A DNA stretch of 64,000 nucleotides from Flavisolibacter ginsenosidimutans (lineage in GTDB: Bacteria; Bacteroidota; Bacteroidia; Chitinophagales; Chitinophagaceae). This document shows positions 8,002 through 16,574 of the stretch, one piece after another. The position numbers and the translations under genes were made by a program. Each line of letters begins with the position of its first letter. Position 1 is the first letter of the stretch. Below the pieces are notes generated by a model. It did not search any database. It was not told the origin of the DNA and saw nothing but the letters and a program-made list of their open reading frames with translations. The stretch is taken from the NCBI RefSeq assembly GCF_007970805.1, contig NZ_CP042433.1:4030001-4094000 (forward strand), given 5' to 3'.

Positions 8002-9084
8002 ATGACCGAAGAAAATAAAAGCAACAACAACCTAAGTCGCCCCTTTGGGGGGACAGGGGGTTTACACTACCACGATTATTTACAGCTCGATAAAATTCTT
8101 TCCGCCCAACAACCCGAAAGCGAAAAGCACAATGCCGCGGCGCACGACGAAATGCTGTTCATCGTCATTCACCAGACTTACGAACTTTGGTTTAAGCAAC
8201 TGCACCACGAAGCCGACAGCGTTGTTAACATCATGCGCAAGCCTTCGCTGAACGACAATTCACCCGAACTGCAAACCGTTGTTCACCGCCTGCACCGCAT
8301 GGGCGTTATTCTTCGCGTGCTGGTACACCAGATTGATGTTTTGGAAACCATGACGCCGATGGATTTTCTCGACTTCCGCGACATGCTGCGGCCCGCATCG
8401 GGTTTTCAAAGCTGGCAGTTTAAACTGCTGGAAGCAAAGTTGGGATTGAAGTTCGAGCATCGCCACGGACAGGAATATTACACGGCACAATTGCGCGAAG
8501 AACACGTGCGGTTGATTAAAGAAGCCGAAACGGCAAAATCACTTTTGCAGTTGTCGGGCGAATGGCTGGAGCGCATGCCTTTCTTCGACGACAATAGATT
8601 GTGGGAAGGTGAATTTTCAACCGCTGACAATCATCCTTTCTGGCAAGCCTATCAAAAAGCTTATGCAAGCAGTTTGGCCGAAGTTGAAAAAGACAACCTT
8701 CAATATTTTTCCGATGTTTTTTTCAGGCAACGCGAAGGCCATTATACGTTTTCTGCAAAGGCGGCCCGTGCGGCTCTGTTCATCATGCTCTACCGTGGGT
8801 ACCCGCTTTTGCAATTGCCCTTTCAATTGCTGAACGAATTGCTTGACATTGACGAGCAATTCAGCACCTGGCGTCACCGGCACATGAACATGGTGCACCG
8901 CATGATTGGCACCCGCATCGGCACCGGTGGCAGCAGCGGCAAAGATTACCTGAAAGCCGCTGCGGACAAACATTACATATTTAAAGGGCTTGCGCAGCTT
9001 ACGTCCTTTTTAATCGAACGGCGAAGGCTTCCGCAATTGCCAAAAGCCGTTGAGCGAAAGCTTGGGTTTGAAGCAGCCGAATAG
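8002..9084 (+). CDS. kynA: Tryptophan 2,3-dioxygenase
   Basis: Heme enzyme opening the indole ring of L-tryptophan to N-formylkynurenine, the first step of the kynurenine pathway. The 360-residue protein shows TDO hallmarks: YHDYLQLDKILSAQ near the N-terminus, HDEMLFIVIHQTYELWFKQ (substrate and heme contact), FRDMLRPASGFQSWQF, and the C-terminal HRHMNMVHRMIGTR followed by GTGGSSGKDYL, where the proximal heme His and the Thr-Gly-Gly loop lie. The first 20 residues contain LSRPFGGTGG encoded by a dispersed DNA repeat; PaaZ has a related insert at its own N-terminus. The conserved part starts only at LHYHDY, so translation might start within or after the repeat. No other kynurenine-pathway gene is adjacent. 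Confidence 0.95.
   Translation: MTEENKSNNNLSRPFGGTGGLHYHDYLQLDKILSAQQPESEKHNAAAHDEMLFIVIHQTYELWFKQLHHEADSVVNIMRKPSLNDNSPELQTVVHRLHRMGVILRVLVHQIDVLETMTPMDFLDFRDMLRPASGFQSWQFKLLEAKLGLKFEHRHGQEYYTAQLREEHVRLIKEAETAKSLLQLSGEWLERMPFFDDNRLWEGEFSTADNHPFWQAYQKAYASSLAEVEKDNLQYFSDVFFRQREGHYTFSAKAARAALFIMLYRGYPLLQLPFQLLNELLDIDEQFSTWRHRHMNMVHRMIGTRIGTGGSSGKDYLKAAADKHYIFKGLAQLTSFLIERRRLPQLPKAVERKLGFEAAE
8031..8061 (+). repeat. Dispersed CCCCTTTAGGGG-type repeat, copy 2, inside kynA
   Basis: Plus-orientation copy (CCTAAGTCGCCCC, TTTGGGGGGACAGGGGG) lying in frame within codons 10-20 of the tryptophan dioxygenase gene. It encodes LSRPFGGTGG. Confidence 0.8.
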
Positions 9085-9087
9085 ACC

Positions 9088-9215
9088 GTTTGTGATTAGT
9101 GGTTTGTGGTTAGTGCGCTGTTGCGGAAGGCTTTCCTTTCGCCGGCTGTCTGAAAAAAGAAAGTCTTTCCCAATTGTTACGATAACCACAAACTACAAAC
9201 CACCCACCACAAACC
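9088..9215. repeat. Inverted pair of heptamer-period arms, locus B
   Basis: Left arm 9088-9115 steps as GTTTGTG, ATTAGTG, GTTTGTG, GTTAGTG. Right arm 9182-9215 is its inverse complement (AACCACA, AACTACA, AACCACC, CACCACA). It lies between the kynA stop and the PBP2 gene and begins 3 bases after the stop. Confidence 0.8.
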
Positions 9216-9295
9216 GATTTTTTCTTTCGCAAAACGTTCAGCATTTTTGCAACAGAAAAACCGCCTTCACTTTCCGGCTCGGACTTTTCATTCAA

Positions 9296-11449
9296 ATGCC
9301 TGTGTTCACGCAATCGAGGAGTTACATTATCCGCATCATTTTCGCGGTGGCTTTTTTTGTCATCATCGCCCGCCTGTTTGCGTTGCAAGTGGTGAGCAGC
9401 AAGTACGAAAGGCTGGCGCAGGAAAATGCCATCTTTAAAAAAATCGTTTACCCGCCACGCGGCATCATTTACGACCGTAACGGCAAAGCCATCGTCACCA
9501 ATCAGCAAATGACCGATTTGATGGTGATCCCATCAGAAGCCCGAGGTGTAGATACAGCCTACATCTGCCAGTTGTTGGAGATTGACACAACGGACTTCAA
9601 AACGAGAATGGTAAATGCCATTGTGAAGAACGGCCGAGCAAGGCCATCGGTTTTTGAGGCTTTGCTTTCACCCGAAAAACACGCGAGGCTCGAAGAAAAC
9701 AGTTGGCGGCTGGGCAACGGCTTTTATTTGCAGGAGCGGTCGGTGCGTTCCTTCCCGCTTAATGCCGGCGGTCATTTTGTAGGCTATATCGGCGAGGTGG
9801 ATTCGGCCATCATTGCCCGTTCGGAAGGTTTTTACCAATCCGGCGATTACGTGGGCCGCAGCGGTATGGAAAGCGTTTACGAAAAAGTGCTGATGGGCAA
9901 ACGCGGCGTGCAATACTGGGTAAAAGACAACCGCAACAAATTGGTGGGTCGCTTTGAAAACGGTGAACTGGACGAGCAGGCCGTTGCGGGCCGCGGCCTG
10001 CGCACGTATGTAGATGCCGGCCTGCAGCAACTGGCGGAAAAGCTCCTGCAAAACAAAGTTGGTTCCATTGTAGCCATTGAGCCAAAGACTGGTGGCATTA
10101 TTGCCATGACCTCCAGTCCCGATTACAATCCCAACCAGTTAAGCGGCTCGGAAAAACAGAAAAACTATTCGCGGCTGGTCCTCGACGTTTCCGCGCCTTT
10201 GCTGAACCGCGCCATCAAAGGACAATACCAGCCTGGCTCCACTTACAAGCCACTTGCGGCGCTGATTGGTTTGGACGAAGGCGTCATCACGCCACGGAGC
10301 GGCATCGGCTGTACCGGCGCTTATTACGGTTGTGCAAGGCCGGTAAAGTGTACCGAAAAATGGGCCGGCCATGCTGCCAATCTCCGGCTTGCCATTGCGC
10401 ATTCTTGTAACTCTTTTTTCTCCATGACCTACCGCGTTACGGTGGATAATCCGGCATTGGGCGGTGTAAAGCAAGGCTATGCAAAATGGAAAGAGTACAT
10501 GAACCATTTTGGTTACGGGGTGCGGCTGGGCGTGGATCTTCCAAGCGAAGACAAAGGCAACATTCCCGACACATCGGTGTACAACAAAGTCTATCGCGGC
10601 AGTTGGAACTCCTGCACCAACGTAACGCTTGGCATCGGGCAAGACATGATGCTGGTAACGCCGCTGCAGATGGCCAATGCTATTTGCATTGTAGCCAACA
10701 AAGGCTATTACTACACGCCGCATTTTGTAAAAGAACTGGAGAACGAAACGTCGGAGGACACGCTGTTGAGCCAATACCGCGTGAAGCACGAAGTGCTCAC
10801 GCACATCTCCGATACGGCCTACGAAGTGGTGCACAGCGGTATGCAGGATGTGGTGGAAGCCGGTACTGCCCAGGTAGCCAAAATTCCGGGCATCAACATA
10901 TGTGCAAAAACCGGCACGGCAGAAAACAAACGGGTTATTGACGGCAAGGTCACAAAACTAAAAGACCACTCCGTATTTGTGGCTTTTGCGCCAAGAGAAA
11001 ATCCCAAAATTGCCGTCGCCGTCATTGTCGAAAATGCGGGCTTTGGCGCCACTTGGGCGGCGCCTATGGCCTCGCTGATGATCGAAAAATATTTGACTGA
11101 CTCGCTGCGGGCCGACCGGGTAAAAGAAGTGGAGCGCATTGCGGCGCAAAACCTGATGCCGGTGTGGCTGAAGCGTGAACAATACAAGGCTGATTCGGCC
11201 CGTGCGGTGTATTATTTTAAGTTGACCAACGACAGCAACTACCTCAGAAAGTTTTTTGGCCGCGACCTACCTTCCTTAAAAAAAGACACCACGAAGCCAA
11301 ATCTTTCCATCGTCAAATTGAATGCGTCTAAAAAAGAAACACCCAAGCCCGCCGGCCCCGACACACAACGCACGGGATTCATCTTGCTCGATGAACAATT
11401 ACACACCAAACAAAGACTGATGCAGAAGCGGAGGGCCTTGTTATCATGA
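9296..11449 (+). CDS. mrdA: Penicillin-binding protein 2 (rod-shape transpeptidase)
   Basis: Class B penicillin-binding protein PBP2, the peptidoglycan transpeptidase of the elongasome, anchored in the inner membrane with a periplasmic catalytic domain. An in-frame ORF reaches back to 9050 inside kynA, but the ATG at 9296 gives the expected short cytoplasmic tail before the anchor (RSYIIRIIFAVAFFVIIARLF). From that start the protein has 717 residues. Active-site motifs are SxxK as GSTYKPLA near residue 314, SxN as HSCNSF near 371 and KTGT near 538; the dimerisation region has YPPRGIIYDRNGK. The last 60 residues are a polar tail. The gene overlaps rodA by 4 bases, as expected for translational coupling of this enzyme pair. 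Confidence 0.96.
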   Translation: MPVFTQSRSYIIRIIFAVAFFVIIARLFALQVVSSKYERLAQENAIFKKIVYPPRGIIYDRNGKAIVTNQQMTDLMVIPSEARGVDTAYICQLLEIDTTDFKTRMVNAIVKNGRARPSVFEALLSPEKHARLEENSWRLGNGFYLQERSVRSFPLNAGGHFVGYIGEVDSAIIARSEGFYQSGDYVGRSGMESVYEKVLMGKRGVQYWVKDNRNKLVGRFENGELDEQAVAGRGLRTYVDAGLQQLAEKLLQNKVGSIVAIEPKTGGIIAMTSSPDYNPNQLSGSEKQKNYSRLVLDVSAPLLNRAIKGQYQPGSTYKPLAALIGLDEGVITPRSGIGCTGAYYGCARPVKCTEKWAGHAANLRLAIAHSCNSFFSMTYRVTVDNPALGGVKQGYAKWKEYMNHFGYGVRLGVDLPSEDKGNIPDTSVYNKVYRGSWNSCTNVTLGIGQDMMLVTPLQMANAICIVANKGYYYTPHFVKELENETSEDTLLSQYRVKHEVLTHISDTAYEVVHSGMQDVVEAGTAQVAKIPGINICAKTGTAENKRVIDGKVTKLKDHSVFVAFAPRENPKIAVAVIVENAGFGATWAAPMASLMIEKYLTDSLRADRVKEVERIAAQNLMPVWLKREQYKADSARAVYYFKLTNDSNYLRKFFGRDLPSLKKDTTKPNLSIVKLNASKKETPKPAGPDTQRTGFILLDEQLHTKQRLMQKRRALLS

Positions 11450-12795
11450 GCCGAAAAGAAACCGGTTTCTCCAACCGCATTGACTGGAGCCTGGTGTGGA
11501 TTTACCTTCTGCTTGCCAGCATCGGCATCATGGCCATTTTTGCCGTTACCTACCGCGAAGGCGACCCGGTGACGGCCAGCTTTCTTGGCTTTAAAACCGA
11601 TTACAGCAAGCAGCTTTACTTTTTTTTCATTTCGATGGTGCTGGGTATTTTTATCCTGCTTACAGACTCTAAATTTTTTACCGCCACGGCCAACCTTTGG
11701 TATGCCGTGGGCATTGTAGCCTTGCTGGCCGTCTTTCCGCTGCATTCCAACATAAAGGGCACAAAATCCATTATTCGCCTTGGAGGCTTCAATTTTCAGC
11801 CCGCCGATTTCTGCAAACTTTGCGTGTGTCTGGCGTTAGCAAAATACATCTCGCTGCCCAACATGGATTTCAGCAAAACCCGGTCGCAACTCATTGCCGC
11901 AGGCATTGCTTTGTTGCCCGCTTTTATGAGCATTGCGCAAAGCGAAACGGGTTTGGCACTGGTGTATTTTTCTTTCTTTGTGGTGATGTACCGCGAAGGT
12001 CTGCCTTCAACGATTCTTGTTGTTGGATTCTTTGTCGGCGCCATTGCCGTGTGCACCTTGCTTGTTGACAAAACGCTTTTGCTCATTGCCATCGCTGTCA
12101 TCACCGGCATCATTGCCTTCATTGTTTGGCAACGAAAGCGGCAGCGCATCAGCGCAGCAGTTCCCGTGCTTTTCATTGGTGTGTTGGCGGCACTTTTTGT
12201 CGGCGTGGGTGTGCCCATCATCTTTAAAAACGTGATGAAGCTTTATCAGGTAGAGCGCATCTACAGCACCGTTGGCCGCGAGGTGCCGGAAGAATACATC
12301 CTGGCGCACAAGAAAGAGCTGAATTCGCCGGAAACAACCAAGAAGGACAAAGATGCTGGCGACTACAACGTAAAGCAATCAAAGATTGCCATTGGCTCCG
12401 GTGGTGTGTTAGGCAAAGGCCTTTTAAAAGGCACGCAAACGCGTTACGAATTTGTGCCCGAGCAGCGCACTGATTTTATTTTTTGCACCATTGGCGAAGG
12501 CTTTGGCTTTGTGGGCACAACGGTGGTGATGCTGATTTACCTCTTGCTCCTCTTTCGCATCATCGCCATCGCCGAACGGCAGCGAAGCGTGTTTAGCCGC
12601 TGTTACGCTTACGGCGTGGCCGCGGTATTTTTCTTTCACATCGTCATCAATGTTTGCATGACGGTGGGCCTGGCGCCGGTGATCGGCATTCCGCTGCCCT
12701 TCATTAGTTACGGCGGCACGTCGCTGCTTACGTTCAGCATCATGCTGGCCATTTTAGTTCGGTTGGATGCCGACCGGCAAATGGTGTTGCGATAA
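11446..12795 (+). CDS. rodA: Rod shape-determining protein RodA (SEDS glycosyltransferase)
   Basis: SEDS-family peptidoglycan glycosyltransferase polymerising lipid II, partner of PBP2. The 449-residue multi-helix membrane protein contains PADFCKLCVCLALAKYIS, the QSETGLALVYFSFFVVMYREG region with the catalytic-type Glu-Thr-Gly stretch, KQSKIAIGSGGVLGKGLLKG and the C-terminal GIPLPFISYGGTSLLTF signature of FtsW/RodA/SpoVE. A polar loop of about 70 residues between helices (YSTVGREVPEEYIL to KDKDAGDYN) matches the large periplasmic loop of the family. It starts within the last codons of mrdA (ATGA overlap). Confidence 0.96.
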   Translation: MSRKETGFSNRIDWSLVWIYLLLASIGIMAIFAVTYREGDPVTASFLGFKTDYSKQLYFFFISMVLGIFILLTDSKFFTATANLWYAVGIVALLAVFPLHSNIKGTKSIIRLGGFNFQPADFCKLCVCLALAKYISLPNMDFSKTRSQLIAAGIALLPAFMSIAQSETGLALVYFSFFVVMYREGLPSTILVVGFFVGAIAVCTLLVDKTLLLIAIAVITGIIAFIVWQRKRQRISAAVPVLFIGVLAALFVGVGVPIIFKNVMKLYQVERIYSTVGREVPEEYILAHKKELNSPETTKKDKDAGDYNVKQSKIAIGSGGVLGKGLLKGTQTRYEFVPEQRTDFIFCTIGEGFGFVGTTVVMLIYLLLLFRIIAIAERQRSVFSRCYAYGVAAVFFFHIVINVCMTVGLAPVIGIPLPFISYGGTSLLTFSIMLAILVRLDADRQMVLR

Positions 12796-12812
12796 ACCCG
12801 CAATTTTGCGCC

Positions 12813-13559
12813 ATGAAAATTTTTCCGCTTTCCGAAGGGTCGTTTACTATTGATAAAACGAAGTTGTTTGTTCCTTTCGATGAAGAAAAAGATGTATTGA
12901 ACCAACGGCCCATCGGAAGCTTGCTGGTAGAGATACAGCCGTTTCTGGTCGTTACGTCAAAAGACGTTTTGCTTCTGGATGCGGGCCTTGGCTTCGGCAA
13001 TTCGGACGATGAATTGCAACTGCACAAAAACATTAAAGCTGCGGGCTACCAACCAAAGGACGTAACAAAGGTTTTGATGAGTCACCTTCACAAAGACCAC
13101 GCAGGCGGCGTAAGTTTTGGCAAAGACCATCAGTGGCTCAGTCTCCCAAACGCCACGTATTACGTGCAGGAACGGGAATTAAATTTTGCCTTGCAAAAAG
13201 GCCTGCCTTCTTTTATTCCCGAAGAAATTGAGATCTTAAAAGACAATCACCAGGTGCAGTTGCTAAAAGACGACGAAGGAACCATTGACGATTACATTTC
13301 TTACCAACACACCGGCGCTCACTCGCCGCATCACCAGGTATTTTGGATAAAGGATGGTGACGAAACCATTTTCTTCGGCGGCGACGATGCACCGCAACTT
13401 CACCAGATGAAAACCCGCTACAAAACCAAGTACGATTTTGATCCCGACAAGGCCATGAACCTTCGGCGCGAATGGTGGGAACGCGGCAACAAGGAAGGCT
13501 GGACCTTTTTATTCTATCACGACATTAAAACGCCAACGTGCAAGGACAATGAGCAATAG
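12813..13559 (+). CDS. Metallo-beta-lactamase-fold hydrolase
   Basis: A 248-residue cytoplasmic protein of the MBL superfamily. The metal-binding motif HxHxDH appears as SHLHKDHAGG near residue 91, preceded by the Asp-containing strand LLLDAGLGFG. Later metal ligands are probably QHTGAHSPHHQ near 165-175 and FFGGDDAPQ near 190. Such proteins hydrolyse thioesters, lactones or phosphodiesters; the substrate cannot be told from sequence. It lies 17 bases after rodA and may be cotranscribed with the mrdA-rodA pair. The end of the gene runs into a short heptamer-period stretch (GAGCAAT, AGGCAAT, TGGCAAA) that also supplies the stop codon. Confidence 0.88.
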   Translation: MKIFPLSEGSFTIDKTKLFVPFDEEKDVLNQRPIGSLLVEIQPFLVVTSKDVLLLDAGLGFGNSDDELQLHKNIKAAGYQPKDVTKVLMSHLHKDHAGGVSFGKDHQWLSLPNATYYVQERELNFALQKGLPSFIPEEIEILKDNHQVQLLKDDEGTIDDYISYQHTGAHSPHHQVFWIKDGDETIFFGGDDAPQLHQMKTRYKTKYDFDPDKAMNLRREWWERGNKEGWTFLFYHDIKTPTCKDNEQ

Positions 13560-13575
13560 GCAATTGGCAAAAGAA

Positions 13576-13606
13576 AAAACGCAATCACAAGAAAGGATTG
13601 CGTTTT
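13576..13606. terminator. Bidirectional terminator
   Basis: Perfect 11-bp stem AAAACGCAATC/GATTGCGTTTT with a 9-base loop and T-runs on both strands. It lies between the convergent MBL-fold gene and the T9SS cargo gene. Confidence 0.9.
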
Positions 13607-13654
13607 AAAAGCGTCGTTGAAAAGTGAGGCTTGTGCGCTGTTGCCGGGACGAGG

Positions 13655-14905
13655 TTATTGCACCAACACCTTTTGCGTAAACACCGAATGTTTTTCCACG
13701 TCGTACACCTTCACCATGTAAACACCTTTGGACGATCCATCGCTGATGGACAAAGGCTGCACGGCTGCTTCGTTGCTGATGGAAACTTTCTTCTGCACCA
13801 CGCTGCGTCCTAAAATATCGGTCAGTTCAACCGTATAATCGCCTTGCGGCACTTTGTTGAAGCGAATCGAAATTCGGTTGCTTGTAACCGGGTTGGGATA
13901 AACCGAAATCAGCTTTGAAAATCTTTCTTCGGGATAAGATGTGGTGGCAATTTCGGTGTACTTGTTTTTCGTTGCCGTTGACAAGAAATTACTGTTGGCC
14001 AAATCAGAACTGCGGAACACAGATGAAGCACCAAGATAAGCGGCTGCCGTCCAGTCTTTCGGGTTCACCACGTAATAGGCTTTGCTATCCACGGCGCTGC
14101 TCACCAAAAGATTTCCATCGCCGTCAACTACCGCACCGTTTACCGTAAACGTCGCGGGCAGGTTGTTGATGTGGCCGAGCAAGGTTGCCACTTTGTTTTC
14201 TGCGTTCACTTTAAACACGTTGTTGTGAGCCGAGATGATGTAAAAATTTCCTTTGTCGTCGGCAATCATGTCACCGCCAAACGAACTGCAACGGTTGTGG
14301 ATAGAGATGCCACTGTTGGCCGGATCATCCACCAGTGAACCCAGGTTTTCAATGGATGATTTTTTGCCGGTGGAAAAACGGATAAAAGAAGTGCCGTCGT
14401 TGTTGATGGCGTAACCGTAGCCATCAGGCGCAATCACCATGCGGGTAATGATCTTTGCTTCGTCGTTGTGCATGTCGCCGGTACCGGTAAGCGACTGGCC
14501 GGTTACGTAATAAACCTTCATGGTTTTTAAGTCCACATAGCGCAGCTGGTCAACAAACATGGGCGTGTAATAAAGCCGGTTGTGCGCTTTGTCGAAAGCC
14601 GCTGCCGCCACGCCGGTGCTGAACGGCGTTTGCAAAAGATTGCCCCACTTTGCATCGGGTTGCAAGGCCAATTGTTTTTTGGAGGAAGCATCGTACACGG
14701 CCAACTTCGCATCGGTGCCGTTTATCAACACGTCGCTGTATTGGCCGGTTTCCAAATCAAGCCGCCGCAGTACATTCCAGCCGGCGCCGTCTTTGGTTAC
14801 ATCGGTTATGGCATAAGCAAAGCGATCGCTTTGTGCGCAAAGGTTAGCGGCGGTGAAGAGGATTAAAGTTGCTGAGAAAAATGCGGAGGGTAAAGCTCTT
14901 CTCAT
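13655..14905 (-). CDS. Secreted beta-propeller-like protein with T9SS C-terminal sorting domain
   Basis: The 416-residue protein has an N-terminal signal peptide (about 22 residues, ending LCAQSD). The middle resembles a beta-propeller with repeated blades of the form RLYYTPMFVDQLRYVDLKT, YGYAINNDGTSFIRFS and KGNFYIISAHNNVFKV. The last 80 residues are a classic type IX secretion sorting domain: SVYPNPVTSNRISIRF, then YTVELTDILGRSVV, and a final strand KVYDVEKHSVFTQKVLV. It is therefore expected to cross the outer membrane by T9SS and be released or attached to the surface. Ligand or activity is unknown. Convergent with the MBL gene; upstream is the paa cluster on the same strand but with an 80-base gap. 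Confidence 0.85.
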   Translation of the reverse strand: MRRALPSAFFSATLILFTAANLCAQSDRFAYAITDVTKDGAGWNVLRRLDLETGQYSDVLINGTDAKLAVYDASSKKQLALQPDAKWGNLLQTPFSTGVAAAAFDKAHNRLYYTPMFVDQLRYVDLKTMKVYYVTGQSLTGTGDMHNDEAKIITRMVIAPDGYGYAINNDGTSFIRFSTGKKSSIENLGSLVDDPANSGISIHNRCSSFGGDMIADDKGNFYIISAHNNVFKVNAENKVATLLGHINNLPATFTVNGAVVDGDGNLLVSSAVDSKAYYVVNPKDWTAAAYLGASSVFRSSDLANSNFLSTATKNKYTEIATTSYPEERFSKLISVYPNPVTSNRISIRFNKVPQGDYTVELTDILGRSVVQKKVSISNEAAVQPLSISDGSSKGVYMVKVYDVEKHSVFTQKVLVQ

Positions 14906-14983
14906 ATCCGTTGATTTAAGTGGTGATTGGGAACATTAAATTACGATTTTTCTTCCGGCATAAAGCGAAATTTTTACCGGTAA

Positions 14984-15577
14984 TTAACCTTCTCGTTTGA
15001 ACGGTTTATAATCACTCTTAAAGATGCTTTGCTGCTCAATTTCTACGGGCAAAGGCTCGCAAAGTTGAAGCGTATCGAAACATTGCTTCGGCAGTTGTTG
15101 ATAGAGCTTTGTGCCTTCCGTTTTCCAGCGCATCATTTCATCGCTTACGTGTTTGATGATCTTGTGCGGATTGCCCACAACCAGCGAACGCGGCGGAATT
15201 TTTTCACCCTGTCGTATAAAGCACAAAGCGCCAACGATGCATTCGTCGCCGAGTTCTACTTCATCCATAATTACCGCATTCATGCCCACCAAACAATTTT
15301 GTCCGATGATAGCGCCGTGAATGATGGCACCGTGGCCAATGTGCGCACTTTCTTTCAGCAAAACCGTTACGCCGGGAAACATGTGCACGGTACAATTCTC
15401 CTGCACGTTGCAGCCGTCTTCAATAATGATTTTGCCCCAATCGCCGCGCAGCGCACATCCGGGACCAATGTATACGTCTTTACCAATAACCACATTGCCG
15501 GTAACCGCCGCTTGCGGATGCACAAACGAGGAAGGATGCACAACGGGTTTGATGCCGTTGAACTGGTAGAAAGCCAT
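14984..15577 (-). CDS. paaY: PaaY-like hexapeptide-repeat protein (gamma-carbonic-anhydrase fold)
   Basis: A 197-residue left-handed beta-helix protein built from hexapeptide repeats (VVIGKDVYIGPGCALRGDWG, IIEDGCNVQENCTVHMF, SAHIGHGAIIHGAIIGQNCL, VELGDECIVGALCFI). The three metal-ligand histidines of the gamma-CA fold fit HMFPG, HIGHG and the following HG. PaaY proteins are thioesterases or housekeeping enzymes of phenylacetate degradation, and the position as last gene of a paa block supports that name over a generic transferase. It starts 5 bases after the TVP38-family gene. The paralogous family also contains carnitine-operon CaiE. Confidence 0.82.
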   Translation of the reverse strand: MAFYQFNGIKPVVHPSSFVHPQAAVTGNVVIGKDVYIGPGCALRGDWGKIIIEDGCNVQENCTVHMFPGVTVLLKESAHIGHGAIIHGAIIGQNCLVGMNAVIMDEVELGDECIVGALCFIRQGEKIPPRSLVVGNPHKIIKHVSDEMMRWKTEGTKLYQQLPKQCFDTLQLCEPLPVEIEQQSIFKSDYKPFKREG

Positions 15578-15582
15578 AGACG

Positions 15583-16146
15583 TCAGTTTTGTTTTTTTGA
15601 ACGAACAATGTGCCGCACAACAAAAAATAGAAGGACGGCGGCAAGCGAAGCAAGAATAACAACACGTGCTTTCCAGTGAATGTGCATCACCTTCAGCACA
15701 GCAAATCCTTCCAAAAACAAAGAAGGCAATTTGCCCAGCGATCCGGCCACCACAAAGCCAAGTGCCGAGATGCGGGCCATGGCAGCCGTAAATGTTACCA
15801 GCCCGGCGGGCACAACGGGCACAAGCCGCAGCGAAAAAATTAACCAGAACGCATCCTTTGGGCTGGCTTCGAGCAGTGCCTTTGCCCTGGGATGTTTTTC
15901 GAGCCGGTGCATCACGCCTTTTTTAAAGCCTTTGCGGTACAGCATAAAAGCCAGCAACACGCCAATGGCCTCGCCCAAAAAAGTAATGACGATGCCTTCC
16001 CAAAACCCAAAGAAGTGAATGTTGGCCGCAGTGATGACGAAGCTTGGAATAAGCCCAACAAACGCGATGACGACACTGAAAACAAAAGCGCTCAGAACGG
16101 CAATGTGTGGATAGGCCTGAAAGAAATGAAGGATGGCTTCTTTCAT
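15583..16146 (-). CDS. TVP38/TMEM64 (VTT domain) family membrane protein
   Basis: A 187-residue integral membrane protein with the VTT-domain pattern: FGFWEGIVITFLGEAIGVLLAFMLYR followed by a charged stretch, then FWLIFSLRLVPVVPAGLVTFTAAMARISALGFVVAGSLGKLPSLFLEG. The F-x-x-R-x-x-P-x-x-P core is typical of TVP38/DedA relatives that act in lipid or membrane homeostasis. It overlaps the start of the thioesterase gene paaI by 4 bases and precedes paaY by 5, so it is embedded in the paa operon although no role in phenylacetate breakdown is known for the family. Possible roles such as membrane protection against aromatic-CoA stress are speculation. Confidence 0.8.
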   Translation of the reverse strand: MKEAILHFFQAYPHIAVLSAFVFSVVIAFVGLIPSFVITAANIHFFGFWEGIVITFLGEAIGVLLAFMLYRKGFKKGVMHRLEKHPRAKALLEASPKDAFWLIFSLRLVPVVPAGLVTFTAAMARISALGFVVAGSLGKLPSLFLEGFAVLKVMHIHWKARVVILASLAAVLLFFVVRHIVRSKKQN

Positions 16147-16574
16147 TCGTCAAGCAATTTTTTTCCGGTGCGAAAACAAGTTCCTTTGAAGTGCGCCACC
16201 GCTTCGCCGTTTTGGTTGGTAACGGTGATGTGATAAAGGCCCGTGCTGCGGCCGTTGTGCAGTTCTTTGGCTTCGGCAATCAAGGTATCGCCGGGCTTTG
16301 TGGCTTTGGTAAAGGTGATGCTTGTGTCGAGTGCGACAGATAAATTGTTGCGGTTGTTGCAGGCAAAAGCAAAGGCGCTGTCGGCCAGCGAAAAGGCAAT
16401 GCCGCCGTGAACAATGCCAAGGCCGTTGATCATTTCGTTGCGAAGCGTCATGCTGATTTTTGAATAGCTTTCACGAACCTCCAAAACTTCTATGCCAAGC
16501 CATTGTGAGAACAAATCGTTCCGCATCATCTTGCCCACTACCGTCTTTGCCAATTCATCTTTTACCTGCTGCAT
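16143..16574 (-). CDS. paaI: Hotdog-fold acyl-CoA thioesterase PaaI
   Basis: A 143-residue hotdog thioesterase that releases CoA from aromatic acyl-CoA intermediates and protects the CoA pool during phenylacetate degradation. The family motif is GLGIVHGGIAFSLADSAFAFACN (residues about 45-65, with the central-helix Asp), preceded by LRNEMINGLG and followed by TSITFTKATKPGDTL. Length is that of PaaI. Its start overlaps the paaG stop by one base, and its end overlaps the next gene by four, indicating tight translational coupling. Confidence 0.9.
   Translation of the reverse strand: MQQVKDELAKTVVGKMMRNDLFSQWLGIEVLEVRESYSKISMTLRNEMINGLGIVHGGIAFSLADSAFAFACNNRNNLSVALDTSITFTKATKPGDTLIAEAKELHNGRSTGLYHITVTNQNGEAVAHFKGTCFRTGKKLLDE

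Noticed and set aside
9050..9295. 82-codon upstream extension of the PBP2 reading frame overlapping kynA
   Set aside because: The extra residues come from a heptamer repeat and from kynA in another frame; the ATG at 9296 gives the normal PBP2 N-terminus.
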